In this document: positions 1-12,648 of the stretch, piece by piece
Numbering within the stretch: position 1 is the first letter of the stretch
Layout of the letters: every line of letters begins with the position of its first letter
NCBI GenBank assembly: GCA_036172665.1
Contig: CM069873.1
Coordinates: 38,430,001 to 38,494,000 of the forward strand
Origin: Prosopocoilus inquinatus
Taxonomy: Eukaryota > Arthropoda > Insecta > Coleoptera > Lucanidae
Length of the DNA stretch: 64,000 nt
Direction of reading: 5' to 3'
Notes under the pieces: generated by a model
What the model saw: the letters and a program-made list of their open reading frames with translations, nothing else
Databases searched by the model: none
Told to the model about the DNA's origin: nothing
Position numbers and translations under genes: made by a program

Positions 1-2280
1 TGCTTTTATCGACGTGAACACCATCTGACGAAATTACATGTCCTAAATACTTAACTGTGCTACCGGCGAAAACGCACTTCTCGCGACGAGCGCACAATTT
101 AAAAGTGTCCAATCTGTCAAATACCGCACGTAAGTCTTCTAAGTGTTCATCGAAGGTGCACGAAATCACTATCAAGTCATCTAAATAGGCGGATACCGCA
201 CGATCCTTTAATCCCGCACGAAACCTATCCATTAATCGTTGAAATGTCATTGGTGCATTAGTTAGGCCAAACGGCATTCGCGTGAAACGGTAAGTTCCTA
301 GAGGACAGATGAAACAGGTTTTGTCACGATCTTCTTCGCGGACTCGCACCTGCCAGTAACCTGACTGTAGATCCATGGTGGTGATGAAATTGGTAGCCTA
401 TTTGCATGCAGAAGATCATCCAGCCGAGGTATGGGATAACTGTCTCTCGTAGTGATAGTATTCATACGTCTGAAATCCACACAAATACGAACGGTCCCAT
501 TTTTCTTAGGAACCATCACGAGCGGCGCCGACCAAGGGGATTCACACTCTTCAATTATTCCATCAGAGAGCATCGAATCTAACTCCTTCCGCAATAGCTC
601 TTTTTTTGCGGGGCTCATGCGGTATGGTGGCACGGCAATTGGTGCGTGATCTCCGGTATCAATTTTATGTTCTGCGTATGGGGTAGGTTCTTGGTTCTTT
701 TGGAAGATGTGCGAGTAGGCTTCCAACAACTCGTTTAGCTGCTGGCGTTGCTCTGTCGTGAGATTTTGCCCTTCATCCGCACGAAGGTCCACTTCGACCG
801 TCTTGGTCTCTTGTAGAGCCACCGTCACGTCAGCCGTTACAGGTGTATCATCCACGAATTGATACTTTATCTCCGGTCGATCCGCAAAACTCCAGGTATT
901 GTCGCTGTAATTCGCAACTATACCAGCTCGACGGAGAACGTCCATACCAAAGAGGGTCCTATTATTTTGAAGGTGCGGTAACATTATTAGAGTAACCGAT
1001 ATGTACCTATCTTGAATGACAACTATGACATCTGCCGTTAGGACGTTCTGTTTTTGGGGCACTCCGTCCGCATACGCAATCGTCATCGTTGTAGCTTCGA
1101 ATGGGTGATTTCTCATTTTTAAGAATTCGTACACGCGTCGGCCACCAATACTTGCCTGCGCCCCTGAATCAGCGAATGCAATTCCGTTGCATCCGAATAG
1201 GCGAAATGGTAGCAATGATTTCGTACCGGGCGTGTCTGAATATGTTTTGAGGATGTCCGCATAGTTTAATAGAATCTGGGAGTCATCGCTTGTATGGCGC
1301 TGAGTCAGGGTCGGGTTACAAGTCAGACATTTCGCTCGAATTCTACCAGGGGTTCCGCAACCGTAACATTTTAGTTGTGAACCAGCTGATGCGGAGGGTG
1401 CATCAGAATTAATTTGTTTCGCCGTTTTTCGCAGTTTAGTTTGGCACTCCTCCGTGGTGTGACCAAAATTACGGCAAAATGTGCACCGCGGTCGAACTTT
1501 ATTTTGTGTTTCCAACGGTTTTTGTTTGGCTACTTTTTGCTTTGAACCATGCACTTCGTTTAACTGCTGTTCCGTTTCGCGAGCAAGTTGCAATAAGTCG
1601 TCAAACGTTTTTGCTTCTTCTCGTTTTACCCACTTTCGAATTTTCCTATTCAGCAGGCCGTAAATCATATCCAACTGAATATCGGTAGAGGGTGGATTTT
1701 TTAAACGCGCTAATAACGCTCTCGCTTTACTAACGAAAATGTCTGTCGTCGTATTTTCGTCTTGTTCTGCCGCGAAAAGTTCCCGATAGATTTGTTGCGC
1801 GGGTTTTTCCGGACCAAACGAGTTTTTCAGCGCACTAGTTGCGGCTTGCCAGTCCGAAACGCTAGATTTAACACCTAACCACCAGGTGGCGGCATTCCCC
1901 GTCAACAACATCGACAGTCCCCGGATAGCGTTCTCGTCCGTAATACCGACACAATCCTTATAAGTGTTAATCACATCGATGAATGTTTCTACGTTTTCAT
2001 CTTTTGCCCCGGAATAACGCGACGAGCACTTTGTAAAATTTCCCTGCGGTCCTGTGATCGTCGAAACCGGTGTAGCGCTGCGATGTTCCAACTCTTTACG
2101 GATACTCGTTTGCATATCCTGCAATTGTTGCATTACTTGCGCCTGTACGCCTGCTAACAATTGTTGGAGTTGTTGCGTGGTCATTTGTACGACTGCGGGC
2201 GCGGGATCCATAATTTCTGATTCCCGATTTGAATTACCCGAAAGTACCTTCCTTTCGCTCCGGCGAGGATTCACCGACAT
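1..2280 (-). pseudogene. Ty3/gypsy retrotransposon gag-pol, 5' part, broken
   Basis: Gag and pol lie in one frame from the Met at 2280. The Gag part has a Gln-rich start, a capsid-like region and two zinc-knuckle-like motifs near residues 265 and 305; the first is CX2CX4HX4C, the second has lost its His. An aspartic protease follows (FADSGAQAS, about residue 370), then a linker and the reverse transcriptase start (SPWSAPLVMVPKKNG). The reading frame breaks near 400. RT continues in other frames to position 1, where a YLDDL-type catalytic motif is visible on the minus strand around 200. The window edge cuts the element. Fused gag-pol without a frame change is seen in several insect gypsy lineages; the exact clade is not decided. 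The frameshift makes this copy inactive. Confidence 0.9.
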
Positions 2281-2616
2281 TCACGCAATTTGCGTTTTTC
2301 GCGTCGCGCACCGTAGTAACTGATTGAATTGCCTTACCTTGTAACAGGTGTGTATCAACTTACGAATAGGCGGATTTTCTCGGGAATTTTGGGCAACGGC
2401 AGCGGCGCGCGACGTGGTCGCAATGTAGCTGCCTTCCGTTGGGTGGCGTGGTAACGCGTCCTGACTTCAAGATGTCGGGCTCCCACGTGGTGTCCCTACA
2501 ACGGTTGATTTCCCATATAATTCACTGTCATCCGATATTTTTCTGTGGCTGATGCTGTCGGAAACACTTTCACTTGTTTCTTATAAACACTACGAACTGT
2601 ATTTTTAGGCCACGAG

Positions 2617-2627
2617 GTTGGGCGCCA
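2617..2627 (-). promoter_or_regulatory. Primer-binding site of the minus-strand gypsy element
   Basis: On the minus strand the sequence TGGCGCCCAAC follows two bases after a CTACA terminus. Eleven bases match the complement of the 3' end of arthropod tRNA-Lys(CTT) as I remember it (ends GTTGGGCGCCA). It lies about 340 bases upstream of the gag start, as expected. The match weakens beyond base 11. Confidence 0.6.
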
Positions 2628-2629
2628 TT

Positions 2630-2990
2630 TGTAGCGTGGGTTTCTTATTTTATTTCCAAAAAAATTTAGATTCGAAGTTTATAATAAAAGTTGGATGTAT
2701 TTCACTATTTTAATTATAATATTAATTGAATTTGAAAACGATATTAATTAATGAGAAAAAAAAACAATATACATGAAACTGAACTTCGTGAAGGGTGCGT
2801 CCGTTTATTTCAACCACACCGGCAACTCTGTCTCTTTTTGCGAAACAAATATCCTTCCACCACGCACACCCCCGATCCAAGTTCTCTTTCCCTCCGTAAG
2901 AAGGCGACACTTCCCGGGGGGCTATAACTTTTCTTATTAGATTCCATGCGAATATACGGATAATAACTGTTAGAGATTCCATTATGATTT
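2630..2990 (-). repeat. 5' LTR of the minus-strand gypsy element (outer end unknown)
   Basis: The LTR's inner end is placed at 2630 because, on the minus strand, it ends in TACA directly before the primer-binding site. The partner LTR lies outside the window, so the outer boundary is a guess; no target duplication could be identified. Confidence 0.4.
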
Positions 2991-4587
2991 TTTCTATGAT
3001 TGTTTGGGTACCTTAAAGGCATATTTGAGATTTTTTTTGAAATTTTGATCAAGTCGCTGGCATTAAAATTGTCATTTATACATTTTGGTGCCTTATAAAA
3101 GTGTTAAAATTTAAAAAATTATTTTATATTTCAGATGTAATTGAAGTATATATTACAACCTTCAAAATGAGCCAAAGGTCGTATTTCTCCGATGTCTAAT
3201 ACCAGAAATATTCTGACTTAGTTACAATGATGCATGCAATGTTTCATAAATTTGATTGCTCCATATTTGCCAAATTAATTAAAATAATGATTAATAAAAA
3301 AATACGGGTTTAATATTTTCGTTTCTAAAATATAAAAATTTAAATTACTCTCTCATATGAGAGAGTGTTTCCCTTCAATTCACATTCAATCTGAAACATA
3401 TAAAAATGTGTATTATTAAACCTGTCGAATCTTCGGTTCTAAGTAAATATTTTTACACACATCAAACATAATTAAAAAAATAAAGTATTTTGGGCACAAA
3501 TAGGCAACAAAAAAATTTTGTGGGCTCTTAAATTATAAAATTGGGTAAATAATTGGAAAAATGTAAGAAGAGACACTTAGGCACGAAAATGTATATGACT
3601 CATGATAATTAAAACATAATCTAAATGTTTATAACTTAATAGCCAAGCTTTTTTTTTAAATAAAATTTTAGGCAATTGCCTAAAGATCTGAGGTCTAATA
3701 ATCACAATCAGACTACAGATATAAATTAACAAAATACAACTTCAAGTTATATTTAGAATATTTCAGACTGATAATGATAATGCGTGTGAGACTTTGAGAA
3801 TGGGAGGCCTCTCCTACACTTTAATATTCGGTAATTCATTGTCATTGTCTGTTTTTTAAGAGAAACTAACCGTTTATTAATATATTAATCGGGAAAATAA
3901 TGTAGCCAAGTCAAATTAAACTTGTTACAAAATCTAATTTATTATTGTAAAAATTTTTTTAAGCAATCTTTTCGAACTTATTTATTGGTATCTAAGGTGA
4001 AATACAAATTAGCATTTTATTATTATTTTATATAAAACTTGTATTAATAAATTGTTCATCATTAAAACTTTATATCCTGTAATGAAATTTTGACCGTTAA
4101 ACAGTATCCATCCAAGGTCGCTTCGTGTGACGTCCGTCGTATATGCAACCGGTTGTGTAAAGCAGTTAGTAAGACGCGAACATCCAGGCGGTTAATTTTC
4201 CAATTTCTCATGTGACCGTGCCACAAGGCACACTAGGTCGACAAAATTAATAATCGAAAATAACAGTTCGAATAAATAAAGCTCGTAAACAACTTTCACA
4301 ACGTTTCGCAGGCAGATAATATGAAACGATTTCTATTTCTTCATGTTAAATGCTATGTCCTATAAATTTTATAACAAACGGTATATTCAGGGTACGGTTG
4401 CTGGTAGCGCGGTAGGGCATTATGATTTACACTAATATGTATTCAAATGTTCATTGTTATGTAATTTTGATATAAAGAAAATAATTAATACAAATTTTAT
4501 CAAAGAATCTTTTGCATTTCATTTTATGGACAAGAATCTCGCATCCTCGAGAAAAAGCAGCATCCACGACTGCAAGCGAGTCAGTGC
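2991..4587. other. AT-rich stretch without recognisable genes
   Basis: No coding pattern or transposon terminus was recognised. It holds a perfect 20-bp palindrome at 3347-3366 (ACTCTCTCATATGAGAGAGT). The last part, from about 4090, is less AT-rich and could be leader or LTR sequence of the BEL element that follows, but I found no matching second copy downstream. Confidence 0.5.
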
Positions 4588-5770
4588 GTGGACATATTAT
4601 TGATCCTTCTTCGCCACATATTGGAACCAGGCCTCAAAAAACTTATTGTAAGAAAGGTTAGTCCTTGGGTAGTCCGATTTTTTCGTAAAACGCTACAAAA
4701 TTATATTAATGACAGCGATTCATCCGATATTCACTTTGATAAAATAAAACGTAAGTTTGAAACTTGCGAACGTTCAGTTTCAAATTATGAAGCGTTTTTG
4801 GAAGAAAATTACGACGCTGATTATGCGGAACAGTTCAGTGATTATTTTATTGACGGAGATATCAGCTAATTACTTTCAAAATTAAAAATACAAGTTTCTA
4901 ATATTAAATCTGTAGATAATTTCAATCAAGCTTCTAATTCTGATAATACTCAAGCTAAACTAAAATTGCCATCCATTAATTTACCCGCATTTACGGGGAA
5001 ATATGACGAATGGTTATCATTTTGCAATAGTTTTAATTCTCTAATTCACTGCAAAAGCTCAATTCCTTTAATTCAAAAATTACAATATTTAAAATCTTCA
5101 GTTTCTGAAGAGGCCGCTGAAGTAATTAAAGGAATTCAAATTGCAGATTCCAATTATCAAGTAGCGTACTACCTTTTAAAAGAGCGCTATGAAAATAAAC
5201 GAATCATTATCAAAAATCATATACGAAAATTATATAAATTGCCATCAGTTGGAAAAGATTCGCAAACGTCTGTCTGGCAATTTTAGATACTTTTCCGCAA
5301 CATTTGCGATTGCTCACGTCATTAGGCAGACCAGTTCATGAATGGGATGATTTAATTGTGCATATAGTAATTTCAAAATTGCCTAACAAATTAGCTCGCG
5401 ATTTGAAAACATTTTTAATTCAAAAATGTCAGGCATGGGAAGATACTTGTGAAATTAAAACAAAGCTTCACAAAAATGCTTCAAGCCACATGGCATTAAA
5501 CAAAACCGTTTCTTGCCCATATTGTAATAACGCTCATCATTTATATTAATGCAAAGATTTCTTAACTCTTAACGAATCTGAACGAATTACTTTTATTCGC
5601 TCAAAACGGTTATGTTTAAATTGCCTTAGATCAGGACATGATAACAAATCATGTGAATCATCATACTGCAAAAAAATGCAATAAGAGTCATCACACTCAT
5701 AATTTTTATTCAAAAGACGGTAAGAGTAGAGTAGTAAGTGAGGTTTCTAATTGTAATATGCCTCCAACCA
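4588..5770 (+). pseudogene. BEL/Pao retrotransposon gag (decayed)
   Basis: Three consecutive open pieces in shifted frames match the order of a BEL/Pao Gag. The first (4588-4869) resembles the N-terminal helical region. The second (4966-5286) has the typical LPAFTGKYDEW and EEAAEVIKG signatures of the DUF1759 Gag domain. The third (5304-5549) is the rest of that domain. Cys-rich knuckles follow (CPYCNNAHH near 5515 and a CX2C...H...C pattern near 5620-5680). Stops at 4867, 5284 and 5547 and frame changes show it is dead. BEL/Pao Gag packages the element RNA. The start is uncertain because no LTR was found. Confidence 0.85.
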
Positions 5771-6228
5771 TATTATTATCTACTTGCGTCGCGAAATTTT
5801 ATGACGTTTGGGGTAACGCACAAGAAGCAAGAATCTTACTTGATTCAGGTTCGCAAATAAATTTTATGACCAGAAAATTAGCATTGCAATTTCGAGAGAC
5901 GCGTTTGCCAATTGGAGGGATAAGCAGTAAATCAATTCACGCAACATCACGCGTAGAAACGACGGTACAATCCAAATATAATAATTACCGAGTAAAACTT
6001 GCTTTTTTATTTTAGATAAAATAACGATCTTCCTTTAGTTTCGATAGATTCATCTCTTATTCACATACCTAAAAACGTTCAACTAGCCGATCCGTTATAT
6101 TATAAATCGCGAAATATTGATGCCCTCATTGGCGCGGAAATATTTTATTTATCAACTATTAAATGTAGGCCAAATTTCAACTAATCATCCAGGAGTCATA
6201 CTTCAAAAGAGTCAGCTCGGTTGGTTAA
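5771..6228 (+). pseudogene. BEL/Pao aspartic protease and start of pol
   Basis: The frame from 5771 carries an aspartic protease active site (LLDSGSQINF near 5840-5870), typical of BEL/Pao. Past a stop at 6013 and frame changes, further BEL signatures appear: DALIGAEIF, then GQISTNHPG and QLGWL up to 6228. There the element is interrupted at a TTAA. Pol resumes in the compatible frame after the second TTAA at 12645. Multiple stops make it inactive. Confidence 0.8.
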
Positions 6229-7435
6229 GACCAGGGCGCCAGCGGGTGTTCTACCTAGATGGCAGTACTTGTGAAAGCATTCTACAATTTTTGTGGATAT
6301 AAATTTCAAGAAGGAATAATTTTTTTCCCAATTTTTAAAAGTGTTATGTTTCTTCATAAATCTATAAAGGTTTTCTGAAAATAGTATAAAATTTGATTGA
6401 TATTTAATGTGATTAATTCAATAATTAAATTGTCAATATGTAACTTTTTTTTCAACAAAATTCGAAAAACAAATTATCACACGACGTCAATAAATGCATT
6501 TAAAACCATTATCTGCAATATGAGGAAGTTATCTCGTGTAATTACGACATTAAATAGATTTTAAATGTCGATTGTGGTGGTTCGAAGAGGCACTAAAACA
6601 ATTTTCTCCAGAATAGTTCAGTCCTTCTCCAAATGAGGGCGCTCTTGTAACTACTTTTCAAAGTCCCTGTCTATGCATATTAAGGCTGTATGCTCGCTTA
6701 CAGCTGAACTCGATTTCAAATGGGCGTATCACTATTTTTCGCATATATTTAGAAGAAACATACGTTCAACATGTGTTCCTGCATTTTTACACACAAACGA
6801 AAAGAACAGAGAACAGAATTACCACCTAAACATTTTCCTTGTAATTTATGACTCTGCTGTCACTGATCTTTATTTTTGATTGGTTTACGTGTCAGTTTGA
6901 CACACCCACAAGAGAATATTCCGATAAGGCCTCATTCACATGGCTACCGCCCGCGGCCTCCTGCAAATTCTAAGGTCGAGCGCACACTCAGATGAGTAAA
7001 TTTTTTTATGTAAAAGTGATGTAAATAAAAACGGCGACCTGATCTAACACAGAAACTATGTAAAACTCGGAAAATAAAACTACGTCTGTCGGAAAGTGAA
7101 AGTTTATCAGAATTGAAACGACACAAAAAAAAACGCATAGCATGTTCCTCTGTAAATCAATAACGTCATTTTGTTGTTTCATTACCGTTATTATTACCCC
7201 TATAAAATTGTTTTTTTTTTTTTTAATTTTACGTGGGTTGCTTTTTTATCTAGACTACACTAGACTAGATCCTGCACTAAAATTAGGCACAATGAAGTAT
7301 TGCGGTTTAAAGTGGACGTAAAGAAAAAATATACATTATACAGAATAATTGTGCTTATGATTATTGGAATAGGAATTAATACTGCTCTAATGTACCGACG
7401 CTCATAGAGCAAGTTAATGCGTTAAAAAAGGAGGA

Positions 7436-9953
7436 TAATTCATTGCCCTAAGCACGTAATCGGCGATCATTCTGATTGTGACGTTTATTTTTGCACCGGG
7501 TTCAAAGATAATGAAATTAATTCAGTTCCAGACTTAGTAGAATGTGGATGACTTCATGATATTATTGCTTGCTGCAATCATTTGACGCATAATGCACAGT
7601 TTACTTTTAAATATGAACATTAATGCAGCGGAGACGTACATTTCAATTGTTTCAAAATTTTTTGGTGGAAAAAGAGTTAACTTCTCTTTGAAAAATAGCT
7701 ACGAAGTGAAATGCCACGCTGCGAGCCTTTCTTAAAATTTCAGTGAGCAATATCACCACCGCATTTATAAGAGAATGATCGGGAAAAGTCCAGGCAAATA
7801 TACCAAAGTATACAGTGTGCCCGGATACGTAGGGACAGCATGGGTAACTTCTGTCTTTGAAGAGATAGAGAGATGATTAAAGTAGCAAAAAGATGCAGGT
7901 TCGTGAGCTCATTAAGAATCCACTTGGTTAAAATTTTACTAAAACCAATATCTCCTCATTTCTTTTATTTGCCGTAACTTTTTTGTTATTTAAGATATTG
8001 AGATGCGGTTTGAACTAGTTTGCATGATAATTTAATTACTTTTATGGGCACTTAATAAAACTAATCTAATTTTTACAAATTTTCAATAATCTAACCTAAC
8101 CTTAAAATTTTAAATTGGTACTCCCTAATTTTCTTGACCTTTATAAGAGAAAATTTATTTCTGAATGCAATATGGAGACTTCTTCAAAATTTTGAAAAAC
8201 CGAACTTATTCTTTTTACGAACAGAAATCGCTAGTGCCATGATCACAGAAATTTTGCTTTTTGTTTATCAAGTTATTCTGCAGTGGCACTGATCGATTGC
8301 AGCCAATGGTGAGCGAGCCATTAAAATTTTAAACCAATATCACATCAGCTAGGGGTATGATGTGTCAAAAAGATAAGAATTTCATTGGTCTAAAATTTTA
8401 ATCGCTTGTACACGATTGTCCACGAACGATCAGTGGCACTGCAGCTTCATCTGTGTAGCCTTTTCTGGATACTGAGCTTCGTATATTTCACGAGTAAGTT
8501 CTACGTTCTTGTAGCACTTGGTATACGTATAGTCGCAATCAAGTGAATCGAGACCTATTTAAAGTTCTGCAGTCCTTAAGGAGTGCTTATATTACATACA
8601 TGTCTTCAATAAATTCAAAAACAAATCTTTACAAAACTGTCGACATGTCACCAATTTAAAATTTTAAGGTTAGGTTAGATTATTGAAAATTTGTAAAAAT
8701 GGGATTAGTTTTATTAAGTGCCCATAAAAGTACTTAAATTATCGTGCAAACTAGTTCAAACCGCATCTCAATATAATCAAGTTGGCCATGACAAGTAATA
8801 TTTGAAAATGGATTCTTAATAAGCTCTCGAACCTGCACCTTTTGCTAATTTAATCATCTTTCTATACGGGTACACTGTATACGTCAAAGTTGCGTAAGAG
8901 ACGTTTTTACCGAAAATGCAGAGCACGACTATTTCTTGGGCAAGGTAGAAAAGAAAACAGGCAGCCGAAGCTGAGGGTGACTACGGACTAATAGAAGAGG
9001 TGATCCCTCTTAAAAACTTAGAAGAAAATAAATCATCTTTAATGAACTACTTGAGCAGGACCCAGGTAGAGTTAGAATCGTTAGAGGGAAACACTGTTGG
9101 CCAAAACACCAAAGTGAAATGGCATAAAGAGCGAAGACTAACAGCAACGAAATTTGGTATTGTCTGTAAAAGACGTCATACAACTGATACCAAAAAATTG
9201 GCGTAAAAATTAATTTCCTCTAATTTTTCGAAAGTATAGTTACAAATTGGTGCCGTAACCATGAAGAAATTGCGAGAAAACAATTTTCACAGGAATTTGG
9301 ACATAAAGTTGAACGGCGGATTATTTATATCTAAAGAAATGCCGTATCTTGGAGCTAGTCCTGATGGACTAGTTGGTGAGGATGCTATAATTGAGATCAA
9401 GTGTCCCTATAAGTTAGCGAAGTTCAAAATAACTCCTCAGGAAGCAGCAAAGATGAAAGTTATGCCCTATTTCTTTTTGGATGGCAATACTGTGAAACTG
9501 AAGAAAACACATATCTACTATTATCGGATTCAAGGGCAGTTGGCTTTAACGAATAGTTGTATTCGTTGTATGGACACCTTTGGGAATGATATGTGAACAA
9601 GTAATGTTATTTACATAAACGTCAAGAAAGTTCTGAATTCCTCATAATACATTATTTTTTTCTGAAATCTTATAAGATTATTTTTGAAATAGTTTCAACT
9701 TTTAAGCACACGAAAGCTATAATTTTGACAATAAAATAAGTAAAACCGATTTGGTTTTGAAGACTAGTGTATAAAATAGAAATTATAGACGATTTTAGAA
9801 AAAATAACAACAATTTACATTTACAACACACCTGTAATACGTTTTCTTTTTCAGATTAAAAAAGATGACAATTTTTGGCATAAAATGAAGCCGAAGTTAA
9901 AATATTTTCATTTAGAACATATGCTGCCTATACTGGCTTTAAAAGAAAATTAA
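7436..9953 (+). pseudogene. YqaJ (lambda-exonuclease-like) recombinase-domain protein, broken
   Basis: The 5' part (7436-7812) reads like the region found before YqaJ domains in arthropod and cnidarian mobile proteins: HCPKHVIGDHSDCD, then GGKRVNFSLKNSYEV and KRMIGKSPGKYTK in shifted frames. A MITE at 7813-8877 interrupts it. The 3' part (from about 8900) has the nuclease motifs LGASPDGLV, IEIKCPY and YRIQGQL, matching the Asp, Glu-x-Lys and Gln positions of the lambda-exonuclease/YqaJ fold. A likely intron (9601-9854: GTAATG donor, TTTCTTTTTCAG acceptor) precedes a last exon KDDNFW...EHMLPILA, ending at 9951-9953. Stops at 9204 and 9237 and frame changes make it dead. Role inferred: an end-resecting or recombination nuclease of the TTAA element; a captured host gene is possible. 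Confidence 0.7.
7813..8877. mobile_element. 1.07-kb MITE with long inverted arms, TATA/TA target duplication
   Basis: The element starts CAGTGTGCCCGG and ends in the reverse complement CAGTGTACCCG. Inverted arms are about 307 bp (7813-8119) and 228 bp (8650-8877). TATA flanks it at 7809-7812 and 8878-8881, so the target duplication is TA or TATA. It has no coding capacity. It interrupts the YqaJ gene, so it arrived later. TA duplications and CAGTG ends suggest a Tc1/mariner-type parent. Confidence 0.8.
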
Positions 9954-11680
9954 AATAACGATCCTGATCGATCTGGACAGTTGAAACCTCTTTCTGATAA
10001 TCTGGTGACAATTCTGAAATAGATCTGTATTTGAAATCTGCTCTGCAAGATTCCATATTATATAATGCCATATAATATCTAACTGTACTATGTCCACTAA
10101 AAAAAAATTGAGACAATTGTTGTGCATACATATTTGAGTTATTTTATTATATCGTTTTCTGCTGGCTGCACCGGTATGCACTGAGTGTATCTCCATCTCG
10201 TTTTATTACATAAAGCTGAAACGAGTTGGAAATACACTCAGTGCGGACTAGTGCAGCCAGTGGAAAACGCTATTAGTTTGAATGCAACTTTAAACTTGTT
10301 TCTAGAGAAACTTAAAAAACACGGAAATAAACAAACGGACGAATACATGATAGCAACAATAACTAACTCCTCGTATTTACAACAGAACGTATTACGTGTT
10401 CCAGATTCTTTTAGTGTGTAGTACAATATGATTCAAAATGGCCGCACTATTATCACCAGAACGTTAATATTAACAGGATCAAAAACAAGCTTTTAATTTT
10501 TTTCTTTGAGATGCTTGACGAATGTTTAAAAATATCGTATAATGCAGATGCACTTACAAATTTGAAACCGTGGTTGTAGATTAGGTTACAGTTGATGAGA
10601 TCTGAATCCTCGTATTCATCAAGTATTTGTATTTTATTCAATTAGTTGTGTAGAAACAAAAATTATTTGACGCAGTTCCGTTTCACTATTTGGGTGAACT
10701 TGATATTCAAAATGTTACATCACCGACCCATTTTACTTATTGTTTATTCCTGTGTTATCACATAATATTAATTACATGCATTAACAGGCATTTTTAATGA
10801 TGTCAAGGTAAATGTGTACACAAATAAATAACAAAATATTGGGCAAAATATTGAACATCCCCTTTTTAAAACTAATTAAGTGCATGACTACCAGATTTGC
10901 AGAAGTTTATTATGACAAAAATGTTTCTTTCAATGTACCGTAAAAAATTTACCAAAAAGCACGACTCTGAAAAGAGAAATCTTTGTAGAATTATTTTCTG
11001 GCAGCGCTCGGTAGCGTTCGTGTGTTTACGGTGCGTGTATTCTGTGTTTCACTCATACACGCACTGAAACGCATTCGCTCTCACTCATACTCTTCATCTG
11101 TCACTAAATCGGGAGAATGAATGTGCGAATTCGCCCCTCTTGCACTAGGCCCGAAGGCGGAGCTAGCGTGTATCACATACCACATTTGATTTCAGCGATT
11201 TCATTCCGAAAATTTCAAATTTGTTTCCCATTTCCTGACCTTATTTTTAAAAATAAAAAATAAAACTAAACAGTTTATTATTATTGAATACTGCGAAATT
11301 TCGGCTAAAGGCTTATATTTTCGAATTTTTTTAATTTTAATTTTTTTTTAAGGCCTTTTTGGCAATTCTCGAAAAACGAGCCTTTAGCCGCCTAACAGAA
11401 TCTATTTAAAAATTTTTCGCGAAAAATTGGTACGATTTTAATGAAAAATAAGCCCAGGAAATGGGAAAAACGATTTTGGGGCCGAGCAAACAGCCTTTAT
11501 TGTGCTATTATGCATAATTCTTAATTAAGGCTGTGCGACAACAAATTTTACTCAAATGATAGTTTTCAGACATCGATAATATCGATTATTTATTCAATAT
11601 CAATAGTTTTTATTTTTCCTATCAGTATTTTATAATAAATTTGAATATTGGTATTCTTGTACAGTCCTACTCCCAATGTA
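9954..11680. other. Non-coding interior of the TTAA element
   Basis: No gene recognised. It contains an imperfect hairpin with arms of about 50 bp (10154-10203 and 10219-10268) and, at about 11295-11400, inverted copies of an AAAGGCT / AGCCTTT motif around an AT-rich stretch. The stretch 10980-11170 is richer in GC and CG dinucleotides than its surroundings. Confidence 0.5.
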
Positions 11681-12023
11681 CAGGGTATTTTTTATATTTT
11701 GCGCCCTATCTAGAAGCTTTATTTTAGGAACCACAGAAAAACTTTAAATACAAAAGTTATTTTATACCTATTATCTTGTAGAGTTATCACTAGAAACAAA
11801 AGTGCTCTTTCATCTTATGAAACAAAATATAGGATGTTCAATTTCAAAAAATTAAAGTTGGTATTTTTTCTCCACTTTGCGCTGCGCATTTGTTTCTTGT
11901 TATAACTCTAAAAGATAATAGACATGAAGCCCTACTACTTTTGCATTTAAAGTTTATCTCTAGCTCCTAAAATAAAGTCTCTAGGTAGGATGTGGTAGGA
12001 TGCAAAATATAAAAAAAAACCTG
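11681..12023. mobile_element. 343-bp MITE, TA target site
   Basis: Inverted termini CAGGGTATTTTTTATATTTT (left) and CAGGTTTTTTTTTATATTTT (right, reverse complement) extend about 80 bp inward, with matching TTTATTTTAGGA and AAACTTTAAAT blocks. TA flanks both sides, within the larger symmetric context AATGTA / TACATT. No coding capacity. Probably derived from a Tc1/mariner-type element. Confidence 0.7.
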
Positions 12024-12648
12024 TACATTTATAATACTTGCAATTTGGAATTTCAGTTATTATTACATCCTCAAAACGTTCCATGTCCGCATCGTAAAAT
12101 ATTTGAGGAGTATTCGCATTTGAGGTGCTGTAACAGTGATAAGTTTAATTACAAAACTTTTTTATAAAAACAAAATAGTGCAGAAAATACTAGGTAATTT
12201 GAGAATCTTATCTGGGCTCACTCTCGTTAAATGCACAGAACATTTTCTTGTTCTCCAAATGTATTTCATTGATTTTGCTTTTTTATTTTTTTTCGGCCGT
12301 TTTGCGTACGTTCTGCCCATTGTAAAAGCACAATAATACAACACACCACCAAAATTATTGGAAAAAAAAAACAAACAGCTAAACACAGTGTCCAACACAA
12401 TAAACAAAAATAGTCGAAACAATGCTCAGGCACGGTTGCTAGCACGTGTTACGTGGGCTAAAATGCGCAGTTGCGACACCCTCTGTTTGCATATAATAAA
12501 ACCATCAATTTGGTCTGGCAATTTTGTCAAGCCCCTGGAAAAGATACAACTAAAATTCGTAACATTACTATGCTTGCTCCATCTGTTGCTTATTTATTTG
12601 AATACATCAAAAATACTGCCATCCCCACCCTTCGAGCCGTGGTCTTAA

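Larger units (their letters stand above)
6229..12644 (+). mobile_element. 6.4-kb TTAA-flanked DNA element with YqaJ-nuclease gene
   Basis: TTAA lies at both borders (6225-6228 and 12645-12648), exactly where the BEL pol frame is cut and resumes. The termini are inverted: the left begins GACCAGGGCGCCAGCGGGTG, the right (reverse complement) GACCACGGCTCGAAGGGTG. After a 10-base indel both continue with GATGGCAGTA-TT. Inside are a YqaJ-domain gene (7436-9953), an inserted MITE (7813-8877), a hairpin (10154-10268) and a second MITE (11681-12023). TTAA duplications are made by piggyBac, Kolobok and a few other superfamilies. The termini do not look like piggyBac (CCC...); Kolobok-like is my guess, not shown. 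Confidence 0.7.

Noticed and set aside
9928..10426. Opposing frames around 10 kb
   Set aside because: They share residues because they run through the two arms of the hairpin at 10154-10268; no family resemblance.
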